Shown in pieces: positions 5,208 to 10,691 of a stretch of 25,571 bases of DNA. The DNA lies in IMG/VR virus record IMGVR_UViG_3300017969_000125, positions 1-25,571 of that record; one strand, written 5' to 3'. Source of the stretch: a virus. Position numbers and translations under genes: made by a program. How positions within the stretch are numbered: position 1 is the stretch's first letter; each line of letters starts with the position of its first letter. Under the pieces are notes generated by a model. It was not told the origin of the DNA, ran no database searches, and worked only from the letters and a program-made list of their open reading frames with translations.

Positions 5208-5376
5208 TAGGTTGCCATTCTCTCATTCCATTACATTCGATGCCCTTTCTCATCATTGTAATTAGTGCCTGTTGTGCAGACTCTAGTTGAAAATAAACAG
5301 CAGTTTTTTCCTCACCATCGAGTATATAGTCAACGCAATAAAAACCAGTTTGAAGTGGATCCCAACGGCGTTTCAT
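5200..5376 (-). CDS. Small phage protein, 58 aa
   Basis: Read directly: 58 residues beginning MKRRWDPLQTGFYCVDYILD and ending MREWQPNG. A short beta-like N-terminal half (FYCVDYILDGEEKTAVYFQL) is followed by a helix (SAQQALITMMRKG). No known motif. ATG 5376 shares ATGA with the stop of the upstream membrane protein, and its own stop overlaps the next start by eight bases, so the borders are well supported. Member of the 7487-4320 operon. Function unknown. Confidence 0.7.
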   Translation of the reverse strand: MKRRWDPLQTGFYCVDYILDGEEKTAVYFQLESAQQALITMMRKGIECNGMREWQPNG

Positions 5377-5567
5377 GAGAATAGTTTAGAGGCAGAAATG
5401 CAGAGTAGAAAAGATAACATAACAACAACATCCCATGACTTCGTTCTAACAAAGTATGGCACTGAAATTAGATCTGCGATCAGGTTGATTGTTACACCAA
5501 CCAAAACATTTGAGTGAAGAATAACAAAGTAGGCAATAATCACACCGATACTGCCTACAATTCTCAT
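5373..5567 (-). CDS. Small two- or three-span membrane protein, 64 aa
   Basis: Unassigned, almost entirely hydrophobic: spans at about 3-19 (IVGSIGVIIAYFVILHS), 20-34 (NVLVGVTINLIADLI) and 46-60 (VVVMLSFLLCISASK), separated by a short loop with charges (VRTKSWD). The arrangement recalls half of a small transporter (for instance a PnuC- or SWEET-like bundle), but no family signature is visible. I chose ATG 5567: it lies seven bases after the stop of 5575-5715 with an AGGAG site at the end of that gene; earlier ATG 5603 lies inside it. Confidence 0.65.
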   Translation of the reverse strand: MRIVGSIGVIIAYFVILHSNVLVGVTINLIADLISVPYFVRTKSWDVVVMLSFLLCISASKLFS

Positions 5568-5574
5568 AGGAACA

Positions 5575-5715
5575 TCAATCTCCTGATTTACTCGAACGTG
5601 CATATTCAATTACAATCCTATTGTATGATTTGTTTTTATCACTAACAATATAATGCTTCAATTCACCTTTTAGGTGTTCTGTTAGAATACGCAATATCTG
5701 TTCAGTATCGCTCAT
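5575..5715 (-). CDS. Very small phage protein, 46 aa
   Basis: 46 residues beginning MSDTEQILRILTEHLKGELK and ending ARSSKSGD. N-terminal amphipathic helix, then a short strand (HYIVSD) and a second short strand (NRIVIEYAR). No family recognised. ATG 5715 overlaps the upstream gene by 14 bases; the last codons contain the ribosome site of the next gene (AGGAG), which argues for true coupled translation rather than a chance ORF. Confidence 0.6.
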   Translation of the reverse strand: MSDTEQILRILTEHLKGELKHYIVSDKNKSYNRIVIEYARSSKSGD

Positions 5716-5893
5716 AGTTTTCACCAGCATCCTTTAACAACTGGACAAAGAATTGTTGCAGGTTAGTTGTACTCTGTGCCATCTGTCGATAACCCATGCC
5801 AACATAAACTTGACCAGAGACAACAGCAACTGTTGCGATTCCCCAGAAGATGTAATACCATTGGGACTTAATTTGGTGTCGAAGATTACTCAT
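5702..5893 (-). CDS. Small single-span membrane protein, 63 aa
   Basis: Unassigned. A short polar N-terminus (MSNLRHQIKSQ) leads into one hydrophobic helix (WYYIFWGIATVAVVSGQVYV, about 12-31), then an amphipathic C-terminal helix (NLQQFFVQLLKDAGENYERY). Such an N-in, single-span protein with a helical tail may oligomerise in the host inner or thylakoid membrane. ATG 5893 shares ATGA with the stop of the upstream gene. It sits in a run of six tiny genes of the 7487-4320 operon. Confidence 0.75.
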   Translation of the reverse strand: MSNLRHQIKSQWYYIFWGIATVAVVSGQVYVGMGYRQMAQSTTNLQQFFVQLLKDAGENYERY

Positions 5894-6075
5894 TTCATTT
5901 TCAGGGTAGAGATCATTGTTTCTTGCAGTTTGTAGTACAGTTTAACCTGCACTCGCAGCATTTGTTTCAAAATTGCTACATCGTCACACTCATCAATTTG
6001 ACGAGAGATCTTCTCATATTCAAAGTTCTTTGATACACTTTCCAACTGTATATCTTCTGGAGATAGTCTTTCCAT
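5890..6075 (-). CDS. Small two-helix protein, weakly NblA-like, 61 aa
   Basis: Unassigned 61-residue protein. It begins MERLSPEDIQLESVSKNFEY, then has two predicted helices: about 6-28 and about 33-58 (ILKQMLRVQVKLYYKLQETM). Size, helix-turn-helix layout and the order Leu-Ser-x-Glu, Phe-Glu, then Leu-x-x-Met-x-x-x-x-x-x-x-Tyr faintly resemble NblA, the adaptor that sends phycobilisomes to Clp protease and that some cyanophages carry. Key NblA signature residues are not clearly conserved, so this is only a hypothesis. ATG 6075 lies two bases after the upstream stop; its stop overlaps the next ATG as ATGA. Confidence 0.7.
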   Translation of the reverse strand: MERLSPEDIQLESVSKNFEYEKISRQIDECDDVAILKQMLRVQVKLYYKLQETMISTLKMK

Positions 6076-6077
6076 AA

Positions 6078-6233
6078 TTACATTGTCATACGATACTTTA
6101 GATTTTCTAGTTTTTCTTTTACTCGATTGTGGTCAACTCCTGCTTGTTTGCCTCTGTTTTGAGTGAATAAATCAGAACAGTGCAGAGTGTGCAGCAAATA
6201 CTCAATTTCTTGAATGTTTAGTTGATCGTTCAT
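6078..6233 (-). CDS. Very small helical protein, 51 aa
   Basis: Unassigned. 51 residues beginning MNDQLNIQEIEYLLHTLHCS and ending NLKYRMTM. It has an N-terminal helix (IQEIEYLLHTL) and a basic C-terminal helix (NRVKEKLENLKYR). The stretch IQEIEYLLHTLHCS could be a short helix-turn-helix element, but this is weak. ATG 6233 shares ATGA with the upstream stop. Two bases separate its stop from the next gene. Part of the 7487-4320 operon. Confidence 0.65.
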   Translation of the reverse strand: MNDQLNIQEIEYLLHTLHCSDLFTQNRGKQAGVDHNRVKEKLENLKYRMTM

Positions 6234-6397
6234 TTTGACTCCGTAAAATGTGCATCTAGGTGTTCTTCGAGTTCTTCTAGAGCATTAAGTTTTTCGGATC
6301 CATCAGCATCACTCCCCAACATTTCGCTGTAGTAATACAAAGCATCTGCTAGAAGAGATCTTTGTTCATCGGTAATAGTACAGTTAAGTTTATACAT
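6230..6397 (-). CDS. Very small acidic helical protein, 55 aa
   Basis: Unassigned. 55 residues beginning MYKLNCTITDEQRSLLADAL, with an acidic second half (GSDADGSEKLNALEELEEHL). It looks like two amphipathic helices. I chose ATG 6397, which overlaps the stop of the oxygenase-like gene by eight bases; a frame extension to 6508 lies within that gene. Its own stop overlaps the next ATG as ATGA. Function unknown. Confidence 0.7.
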   Translation of the reverse strand: MYKLNCTITDEQRSLLADALYYYSEMLGSDADGSEKLNALEELEEHLDAHFTESK

Positions 6398-6944
6398 TCT
6401 GGTCAGCGATAGGGATGTTAAATGCAACAATGGACCTAGGAATGTCAGAGTACGATGGTGGGCATTCATGGAGAATTGTAGACGGGAATAGAATAATATC
6501 CCCCTCATTCACCTCAGGTTGATAACGTTCAATGGTGCCAAAGAACGGGTTAGGTAGTGGTGAATAAAACCTTGTACTCTGGTGATGTTCCTTATCAAAA
6601 TCTAGATAAAGAATTGCGGAAAGATTCCCAAACCCATGATTATGTAGGGGATGAGAATCAGCACCAACATACATCTGTGACCACATTTGCCACTCTTCGG
6701 GAGGTTCTACTTTGATTCCTGAATTGTCCAGGAAATAAGATAGTTCCTCCCTGAGTTCAGCAACGAAGGTCACTAAGTACGGTGGTCTATTATTATACTT
6801 GAAATAATCTGAATAACAAATATCTATCCTATTTTCTTCAGGATTAAGACCAACAATGTCCTTAATCCTTTGCTTTCTCTCTTGCCAATTAGGGATAGAG
6901 ATTTTATAGAAAGAGATGGAAAAGAATGGCAGTTGTTCTATCAT
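6390..6944 (-). CDS. Putative 2-oxoglutarate/Fe(II) oxygenase, 184 aa
   Basis: A double-stranded beta-helix protein resembling the phage 2OG-Fe(II) oxygenase family with an H-x-H metal pair. Visible: SHPLHNHGFGNLSAILYLDF (H101 and H103, followed by the strand L-S-A-I-L-Y-L), then GDIILFPSTILHECPPS with H159 as third iron ligand, and R170 in PRSIVAFNIPI as 2-oxoglutarate anchor. Such enzymes hydroxylate proteins, nucleobases or small molecules; the substrate here is unknown. The N-terminal 80 residues look like a helical cap. Start ATG 6944 is fixed by a strong AGGAGG seven bases upstream. It shares ATGA with the 42-residue gene before it. Confidence 0.8.
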   Translation of the reverse strand: MIEQLPFFSISFYKISIPNWQERKQRIKDIVGLNPEENRIDICYSDYFKYNNRPPYLVTFVAELREELSYFLDNSGIKVEPPEEWQMWSQMYVGADSHPLHNHGFGNLSAILYLDFDKEHHQSTRFYSPLPNPFFGTIERYQPEVNEGDIILFPSTILHECPPSYSDIPRSIVAFNIPIADQNV

Positions 6945-7069
6945 TTCTTTTTCCTCCTCTTACTTTTATGTGGGTGTTTTTTGAGGTCTTTTTTAAGATC
7001 CTGAAGGAACTTAATATGTTTCTGTGGCGTACTCAGGAACGACCTAAGTTCCTTCGGAATCTCAGTCAT
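6941..7069 (-). CDS. Tiny basic protein, 42 aa
   Basis: Unassigned 42-residue protein. It starts MTEIPKELRSFLSTPQKHIK, then becomes highly basic, ending HKSKRRKKK. The Lys/Arg-rich end suggests binding to nucleic acid or to acidic lipid. ATG 7069 overlaps the upstream stop by eight bases, and its own stop shares ATGA with the oxygenase start. The coding sequence of its basic end (AAGAGGAGGAAA) also provides the strong ribosome site for the oxygenase, so the composition of the end may partly reflect that dual use. Confidence 0.65.
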   Translation of the reverse strand: MTEIPKELRSFLSTPQKHIKFLQDLKKDLKKHPHKSKRRKKK

Positions 7070-7487
7070 GATCGGTAGGAAATGGTTCGGGGATTTCTAC
7101 AATTTGACCATAAGAATCACCCCAGGTTTGGGTATTGTAACAGAACCACTCGCCATTGTCAAAAACGTAGGCGTATTCTCCACCACAATCAGTAGACTGT
7201 TCGAGGTATTCTGTGAGAGATTCTGCAACTTGAGGAGGAGTAAGTTCATCCCCACGCATAGTATAATAAAGAGGACGATCACCACCAAGAGGTTCATTAT
7301 TGAACCCAGAGTTAGTGTAACAAGAAGACATATCGCCACCATCAATTAGATCGGTGACTGACTCTTTAGTATTGTAATGCCTTTCCAACATACGACCCAA
7401 CCACTCAGGATAACCATCCCAGTGATGATAAACAGAAACAATAGAATCGTCTGCAAGTTTGATGCCGATTCGTGCGTTAGTGCTCAT
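7062..7487 (-). CDS. Conserved-looking phage protein, 141 aa, first gene of long operon
   Basis: Not assigned to a named family. It begins MSTNARIGIKLADDSIVSVY, followed by HHWDGYPEWLGRML (21-34), a pattern I recall from cyanophage and other phage proteins. The second half is acidic and aromatic (YAYVFDNGEWFCYNTQTWGD) and ends EIPEPFPTDHD. It appears a compact alpha/beta protein with several Trp residues (DGYPEWLG, GEWFCY). ATG 7487 lies 10 bases after AAAGGA in the cassette at 7495-7520, making it the first gene of a 14-gene operon ending at the terminator near 4299. Confidence 0.8.
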   Translation of the reverse strand: MSTNARIGIKLADDSIVSVYHHWDGYPEWLGRMLERHYNTKESVTDLIDGGDMSSCYTNSGFNNEPLGGDRPLYYTMRGDELTPPQVAESLTEYLEQSTDCGGEYAYVFDNGEWFCYNTQTWGDSYGQIVEIPEPFPTDHD

Positions 7488-7494
7488 TAGGTGT

Positions 7495-7520
7495 GATTCC
7501 TTTGACTCTTTTAATATACA
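7495..7520 (-). promoter_or_regulatory. Promoter-leader cassette, copy 4
   Basis: The minus strand reads TGTATATTAAA then AGAGTCAAAGGAATC. TATATT (7513-7518) occupies the place of AATACT in the other copies and is the best -10 of the four. AAAGGA is 10 bases before ATG 7487. A GCGCC-loop-GGCGC hairpin (7529-7542) sits where a -35 would be. Confidence 0.65.
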
Positions 7521-7528
7521 GGGTAGAG

Positions 7529-7542
7529 GCGCCTCATGGCGC
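7529..7542 (-). promoter_or_regulatory. GC hairpin just upstream of the -10 of cassette 4
   Basis: GCGCC (7529-7533) pairs with GGCGC (7538-7542) across a four-base loop. It is placed about ten bases upstream of the TATATT -10, over the expected -35 region. It lacks a T-run, so it may be a protein-binding site or part of a terminator that works with another factor. Confidence 0.4.
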
Positions 7543-7548
7543 GTGATG

Positions 7549-7572
7549 TGTGCAGGTTATTCAACTGTCACA
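7549..7572 (-). repeat. 24-base bulged-hairpin repeat, copy A
   Basis: The minus strand begins TGTGACAGTT and ends AACCTGCACA, with GAAT-type loop sequence between. It matches 10071-10094 at 23 of 24 positions. The arms can pair as TGTG-(A)-CAGTT with AA-(C)-CTG-CACA, leaving single-base bulges on each side. The stop codon of 7557-7805 lies within the element. Confidence 0.6.
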
Positions 7573-7805
7573 TCAAACTGGAGGTCAGCGAGTTCTTCGT
7601 CTGTCATTCCAGTAATATCATCCATAAACATGATCTCATCATCCCAACATTCATCGAGATCATCATCACCAATTAGGAACATTTCTTGTGCGATTGCTCT
7701 AGCATCCGCATATTTATCATTGTCCAATAGATCATTCAATCGTTTGGAGATCACCGTGTCGATGACATCCAGGCAACGTGCGCGAGACAGTTCGAGTTCA
7801 TCCAT
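7557..7805 (-). CDS. Acidic helical phage protein, 82 aa
   Basis: Unassigned. The first half is helical and mixed charge (ELSRARCLDVIDTVISKRLN then LLDNDKYADARAIAQEMF); the second half is very acidic (IGDDDLDECWDDEIMFMDD) and ends TDEELADLQFDVTVE. No membrane segment. The negative stretch may bind a basic partner, for instance the lysine-rich protein at 8221-8634 encoded by the same operon, but this is speculation. ATG 7805 overlaps the upstream stop by one base (TGATG). Last gene of the 10011-7557 unit. Confidence 0.7.
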   Translation of the reverse strand: MDELELSRARCLDVIDTVISKRLNDLLDNDKYADARAIAQEMFLIGDDDLDECWDDEIMFMDDITGMTDEELADLQFDVTVE

Positions 7806-7990
7806 CAGAGAGTTTCCTTAAGTGAGTGGTAAATTACGTCGCAGATTGCCAACTGATCTTGTATTGCGTCGGCATCTGGTTTGATTCGAGTATGTTGAAG
7901 GACAGCAAGTTTAACCTCTGCCTGTATCAAAGTGCGGAGGAGATCAAGAGTCTCCTCCTTGAGTAAAACAGTCTTGAAGTCAATACTCAC
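7805..7990 (-). CDS. Small helical protein, 61 aa (GTG start)
   Basis: Unassigned, all-helical 61-residue protein: SIDFKTVLLKEETLDLLRTL, then IQAEVKLAVLQHTRIKPDAD and AICDVIYHSLKETL. Heptad-like leucines suggest a helical hairpin or coiled coil. It starts with GTG at 7990, which shares GTGA with the stop of the upstream gene; there is no alternative ATG near the N-terminus. The stop overlaps the next ATG as TGATG. Fifth gene in the helicase operon. Confidence 0.7.
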   Translation of the reverse strand: MSIDFKTVLLKEETLDLLRTLIQAEVKLAVLQHTRIKPDADAIQDQLAICDVIYHSLKETL

Positions 7991-8199
7991 TTCTCAACTT
8001 TCCAATCAGAGTTACCTTTTTCTGGCACCCAGAAGAAGTAACCACCATTGAGAGACTTGAGGAAAACATGATTCATTCCCTCATGCATCTTCTCACACTC
8101 AACAAAACAAGTATGGAAGAGATCCATCTCATTTGCAAAGCGATTCTTTGCCTTGCGGGAGAGCGGAGTGACAAAGAGTTTCTTAGTTTTAGTGGTCAT
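7987..8199 (-). CDS. Small basic phage protein, 70 aa
   Basis: Unassigned. The N-terminus is basic (MTTKTKKLFVTPLSRKAKNR), followed by a Cys/His-containing stretch (MDLFHTCFVECEKMHEGMNH) and a beta-like C-terminus (GGYFFWVPEKGNSDWKVEK). Such endings resemble small domains that cap a beta sheet, but no family is recognised. ATG 8199 has an AGAGAGGA site close upstream. The 21-base gap to the lysine-rich gene upstream is otherwise featureless. Confidence 0.7.
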   Translation of the reverse strand: MTTKTKKLFVTPLSRKAKNRFANEMDLFHTCFVECEKMHEGMNHVFLKSLNGGYFFWVPEKGNSDWKVEK

Positions 8200-8220
8200 G
8201 TTCCTCTCTTGATTACCTTG

Positions 8221-8634
8221 TTATTGTAATGCATCCAGCAACGGATTCCCAGTGGACTGTGCCACTTTGTTGGACTGTCCACTAGATTTTTTCTTGGGTT
8301 TCGTGGTTCCCTTGGTGGCACTGGGTTTCTTGGTCTGAGATCCCTTTGCCTTACTAGGCGTTTTCGCTTTTTTCTGTGATTTCTGTGCGGCGGGGGTAGT
8401 AGGTCGTTTCTTGCGGGGAGATTTCCCTTTTTTGTATTTTTCTACTTTACTCATGGCACTTTGGAATGTGCGTGATACATCACTCAGCACTTTCCCCTCG
8501 TGGATGATAACCCACTCCTTGTTACCAATAACAGGAATCACCGCCCACATGCCATCTGGTGAGACATAATCTCTCACACAAACTGGATCTAATAAACTTG
8601 AGTTACAGTTGTAATACTTTTGCTCTCTACCCAT
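8221..8634 (-). CDS. Protein with histone H1-like lysine-rich tail, 137 aa
   Basis: Two-part protein. Residues 1-65 form a small mixed domain (MGREQKYYNCNSSLLDPVCV, then MWAVIPVIGNKEWVIIHEG with alternating hydrophobic residues, and a helix SRTFQSAMSKVEKYKKG). Residues 66-125 are a low-complexity tail of Lys, Pro, Ser, Ala and Thr (KKAKTPSKAKGSQTKKPSAT, TKPKKKSSG), like eukaryotic or bacterial H1-type tails. It ends with a hydrophobic tip NPLLDALQ. The tail most likely binds DNA or RNA without sequence preference; a role in condensing host DNA or phage DNA would fit, and so would an RNA-binding role. It overlaps 8627-8830 by eight bases. Not assigned to a named family. Confidence 0.75.
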   Translation of the reverse strand: MGREQKYYNCNSSLLDPVCVRDYVSPDGMWAVIPVIGNKEWVIIHEGKVLSDVSRTFQSAMSKVEKYKKGKSPRKKRPTTPAAQKSQKKAKTPSKAKGSQTKKPSATKGTTKPKKKSSGQSNKVAQSTGNPLLDALQ

Positions 8635-8830
8635 ACGTCCTCATAAACTCATCTAACGTGAAAATGTCATCGGTCGATGTCTCTTCTACCAACTCATCAT
8701 AGGATAGTTGCTGCAGCATATCTAGATGTTCTTCCATCGTTAAATCTTCATCAGGATCGAAATCATCGTGGCATAACCACTCATACTCCCGTTGAAGTGC
8801 ATCAATTAGTTGTTCTTTGGTGTAATTCAT
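8627..8830 (-). CDS. Acidic small protein, 67 aa
   Basis: Unassigned. Strongly acidic and helical: KEQLIDALQREYEWLCHDDF, then DPDEDLTMEEHLDMLQQL and YDELVEETSTDDIFTLDEF. No catalytic motif. Its stop overlaps the start of the lysine-rich protein and its start shares ATGA with the helicase stop, so it is made between an ATPase and a basic nucleic-acid-binding protein. It may be a partner of one of them; the sequence alone does not show which. Confidence 0.7.
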   Translation of the reverse strand: MNYTKEQLIDALQREYEWLCHDDFDPDEDLTMEEHLDMLQQLSYDELVEETSTDDIFTLDEFMRTYG

Positions 8831-10011
8831 CGTTTGATCTCTGAAATTGCAGGTTGACCTTGATTGAAGATGGTGTCTACAACTGCCTGCACTTTGCGGG
8901 CAGTGCTGATACCAACGTTGTCATAAGTTGGGATGGTGACTAGACCGTAAGTCTTAGATTCATCACCGAGACGAATCACCCGACCCACAGTTTGAGAGAT
9001 ACCAACATAATCCATATTACGAAGGAAAATAACAGATTGAAGACCATTAACATTGATGCCCTCCGACAGAATAGAGTGGTGAAGAACAATAAACTTCTTG
9101 GTGGAATCTTTACCCCAAGCATTCAGAGTTTCAAAGAACTTTTCGCGATTGACTTTGTGACCGTCAATGATAGCACCAGTCTTGGAAGTAATCACCATCC
9201 AAGAATAACCCTCTGCAGCAATCTTAGTGACAAAGTTAGTATTTTGGATCACATTGATGATCTGTTTGGTAGTGCGGGCACAGACAAGAACTTGGTTTTT
9301 GTTGTCATCAATGATCGTTTGATGCAGGTAGTCCGCATCACGTTGCCAGTTGTTCTTGTCCTTGGAAAGTGGAAGTTGACGGACATTAACTTTAGGAGGC
9401 AGAATATAACCACCCTCCACCAGTTCGGGTGCAGGAACCTGACAGATTACCTGACCATAAACATCAACGTCATTCATCCCTGGTTTCTTCACAGTCAAAG
9501 AATGTTTGGGAGTTGCAGTAAAGAAATAGCAACGATCTGCCTCATTGGAGAAGAACTCGGTAGGAGGAAAGAAGTTGCGAGTAATGCTGTTGTGTGCCTC
9601 ATCAAAATAGATCGTGTTGACCTCAATATCTGCATCCATTACACGGTGCAGAGAATGATAGGTAGTGAAGATCAGAACGTTCTCACCTGCGGTACGGGCA
9701 GTGTTAGCGAACAGGTGAATCTTCTCGGGGTTAGTAGAAGAGAAGTGATGAGTTTCACCACTGTGAACGTGCATCACATGAGTATATTTGGTGTCAATAA
9801 CTTCCAGAAACTCCTGACAGAGTTGTTCAGCAAGAAGGATACGAGGTGCTACAACAACTGTGGTGGTTCCTTTCTGAATAAGATCGTAAGTGGTCTGGGT
9901 ATCAACAATCATCGTCAATGTTTTACCGCCGCCAGTAGGAACAATGATCTGTCCTTTATGATAAGCAAACATACGATCAAGAATCTTTTCCTGATGAGGA
10001 CGGAGTTGCAT
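8827..10011 (-). CDS. Superfamily 2 DEAH-type helicase, 394 aa
   Basis: A nucleic-acid-dependent ATPase. Visible SF2 motifs: Q-like N-terminus MQLRPHQEKI, Walker A/motif I PTGGGKT (25-31), motif Ia APRILLAEQ (55-63), motif II DEAH (137-140), motif III FTATP (164-168), the second RecA domain with VLVCARTTKQ (241-250), motif V SEGINV (316-321) and motif VI QTVGRVIRLG (340-349) with the arginine fingers. The layout matches UvsW/RecG/type I restriction-like helicases; T4 UvsW (about 500 residues) has an extra N-terminal domain absent here. Likely role: branch migration, restart or R-loop removal during phage replication. I chose ATG 10011; a TTG at 10044 sits in the terminator T-run. Its stop shares ATGA with the next gene. 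Confidence 0.9.
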   Translation of the reverse strand: MQLRPHQEKILDRMFAYHKGQIIVPTGGGKTLTMIVDTQTTYDLIQKGTTTVVVAPRILLAEQLCQEFLEVIDTKYTHVMHVHSGETHHFSSTNPEKIHLFANTARTAGENVLIFTTYHSLHRVMDADIEVNTIYFDEAHNSITRNFFPPTEFFSNEADRCYFFTATPKHSLTVKKPGMNDVDVYGQVICQVPAPELVEGGYILPPKVNVRQLPLSKDKNNWQRDADYLHQTIIDDNKNQVLVCARTTKQIINVIQNTNFVTKIAAEGYSWMVITSKTGAIIDGHKVNREKFFETLNAWGKDSTKKFIVLHHSILSEGINVNGLQSVIFLRNMDYVGISQTVGRVIRLGDESKTYGLVTIPTYDNVGISTARKVQAVVDTIFNQGQPAISEIKR

Positions 10012-10042
10012 TGATGCGTTGCGTTCGATAAGATAATAATAC

Positions 10043-10070
10043 AAAAAAACGGGGGTCTTGGCGACCCCCG
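10043..10070 (-). terminator. Rho-independent terminator before helicase gene
   Basis: On the minus strand an 8-bp stem CGGGGGTC-gccaa-GACCCCCG is followed by TTTTTTT. It ends the short transcript of the acidic mini-gene 10098-10244. The helicase gene starts about 30 bases later, so helicase needs readthrough or its own start (TATTATTATCTTAT lies just after the T-run). Confidence 0.85.
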
Positions 10071-10094
10071 TGTGCAGGTTATTGAACTGTCACA
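10071..10094 (-). repeat. 24-base bulged-hairpin repeat, copy B
   Basis: Same element as 7549-7572 with one change in the loop (CAAT for GAAT). It lies between the stop of 10098-10244 and the terminator stem. The arms TGTG-(A)-CAGTT and AA-(C)-CTG-CACA are fully conserved. Confidence 0.6.
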
Positions 10095-10097
10095 CTA

Positions 10098-10244
10098 TCA
10101 GAACTGATTCAAGAGTTTGATAGTTTCAGAATCAAACTGTTCCCGAATGCCTGACTCAGGCAACCAATCTTCGGGGTTAGATTCCATCATCGAATCGTAG
10201 AGTTCATCAAAATCGCTGTACTCGTATTCAAATTCGTTGTTCAT
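10098..10244 (-). CDS. Acidic mini-protein, 48 aa
   Basis: Read directly from the sequence: 48 residues beginning MNNEFEYEYSDFDELYDSMM and ending IKLLNQF. More than a quarter of the residues are Asp or Glu, with Tyr and Phe interspersed; no basic patch, no membrane segment. Size and composition suit a small inhibitor or DNA mimic acting on a host enzyme, as is known for several phage early proteins, but nothing specific identifies a target. It has its own near-consensus sigma-70 promoter (10269-10297), a 24-base leader and its own terminator, so it is an isolated single-gene transcript, probably early and strong. Confidence 0.65.
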   Translation of the reverse strand: MNNEFEYEYSDFDELYDSMMESNPEDWLPESGIREQFDSETIKLLNQF

Positions 10245-10268
10245 GTGTTGTGTTTGGTGAACAATAAT

Positions 10269-10297
10269 AATATAGAGGTGATTGAGTCAGAAGTCAA
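10269..10297 (-). promoter_or_regulatory. Near-consensus sigma-70 promoter
   Basis: The minus strand has TTGACT (10292-10297), exactly 17 bases, then TATATT (10269-10274). This is one mismatch from each hexamer consensus with ideal spacing. It precedes the acidic mini-gene 10098-10244 and is the clearest host-type promoter in the window. Confidence 0.75.
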
Positions 10298-10311
10298 TGG
10301 GTTGGGGACAG

Positions 10312-10668
10312 TTATCCAAGTGGTGCAACTGCTGGATCAAGAGGAGCACCCGCACCCATATCAAAACGAGATTCAGCACGGAGAGATTCCAATTCTTGAC
10401 GCAATGCTCTTACTTCTGCCTCTACTTCTGCTGTTGTGCGTACAACATTGGTGATAGTTTGTTGATAACCGATCGCCTGTACCAATAGTTTCTCAAGGGC
10501 ACAAAGTCTACCATCAAGGTTACCAAGAGTCGCAGACATAATCTTGACTTGTTTATTCAGACGATCCATTCTTTGTGGACCATCTTCACCCTTACCAACA
10601 AATGTAGAACCAGCAGACTCCACTGGGGGATTTTGTTGTAGTAATTGCTTTTCTGGTTGTTCGCTCAT
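10312..10668 (-). CDS. Coiled-coil protein, 118 aa
   Basis: Unassigned. A Gln/Pro-rich N-terminus (MSEQPEKQLLQQNPPVESAG) precedes two helical stretches with heptad patterns: about 33-66 (MDRLNKQVKIMSATLGNLDG, ending ALEKLLVQA) and about 78-101 (TTAEVEAEVRALRQELESLR). The C-terminus is Gly/Ala/Pro-rich (FDMGAGAPLDPAVAPLG). Likely an oligomeric rod, perhaps a scaffold or minor virion part; the presence of a late-type promoter just upstream (10692-10699) supports late expression. ATG 10668 has no obvious ribosome site. Confidence 0.75.
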   Translation of the reverse strand: MSEQPEKQLLQQNPPVESAGSTFVGKGEDGPQRMDRLNKQVKIMSATLGNLDGRLCALEKLLVQAIGYQQTITNVVRTTAEVEAEVRALRQELESLRAESRFDMGAGAPLDPAVAPLG

Positions 10669-10691
10669 TTTACAATAATGACTTGACAGAT

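Noticed and set aside
5373-5567. Assignment of the small multi-span protein as PnuC or SWEET transporter
   Set aside because: Only hydrophobicity supports it; no family motif is visible and 64 residues is far too short for a full transporter.
8992-10014. Long open frame on the plus strand opposite the helicase gene (about 340 codons)
   Set aside because: It is the mirror frame of a clear SF2 helicase; the translation shows no domain, has biased composition, and lacks a promoter or ribosome site.
10012-10044. Longer helicase N-terminus starting at TTG 10044
   Set aside because: That start falls in the T-run of a terminator and adds residues unlike a helicase; ATG 10011 gives the usual start close to the Q-motif region.
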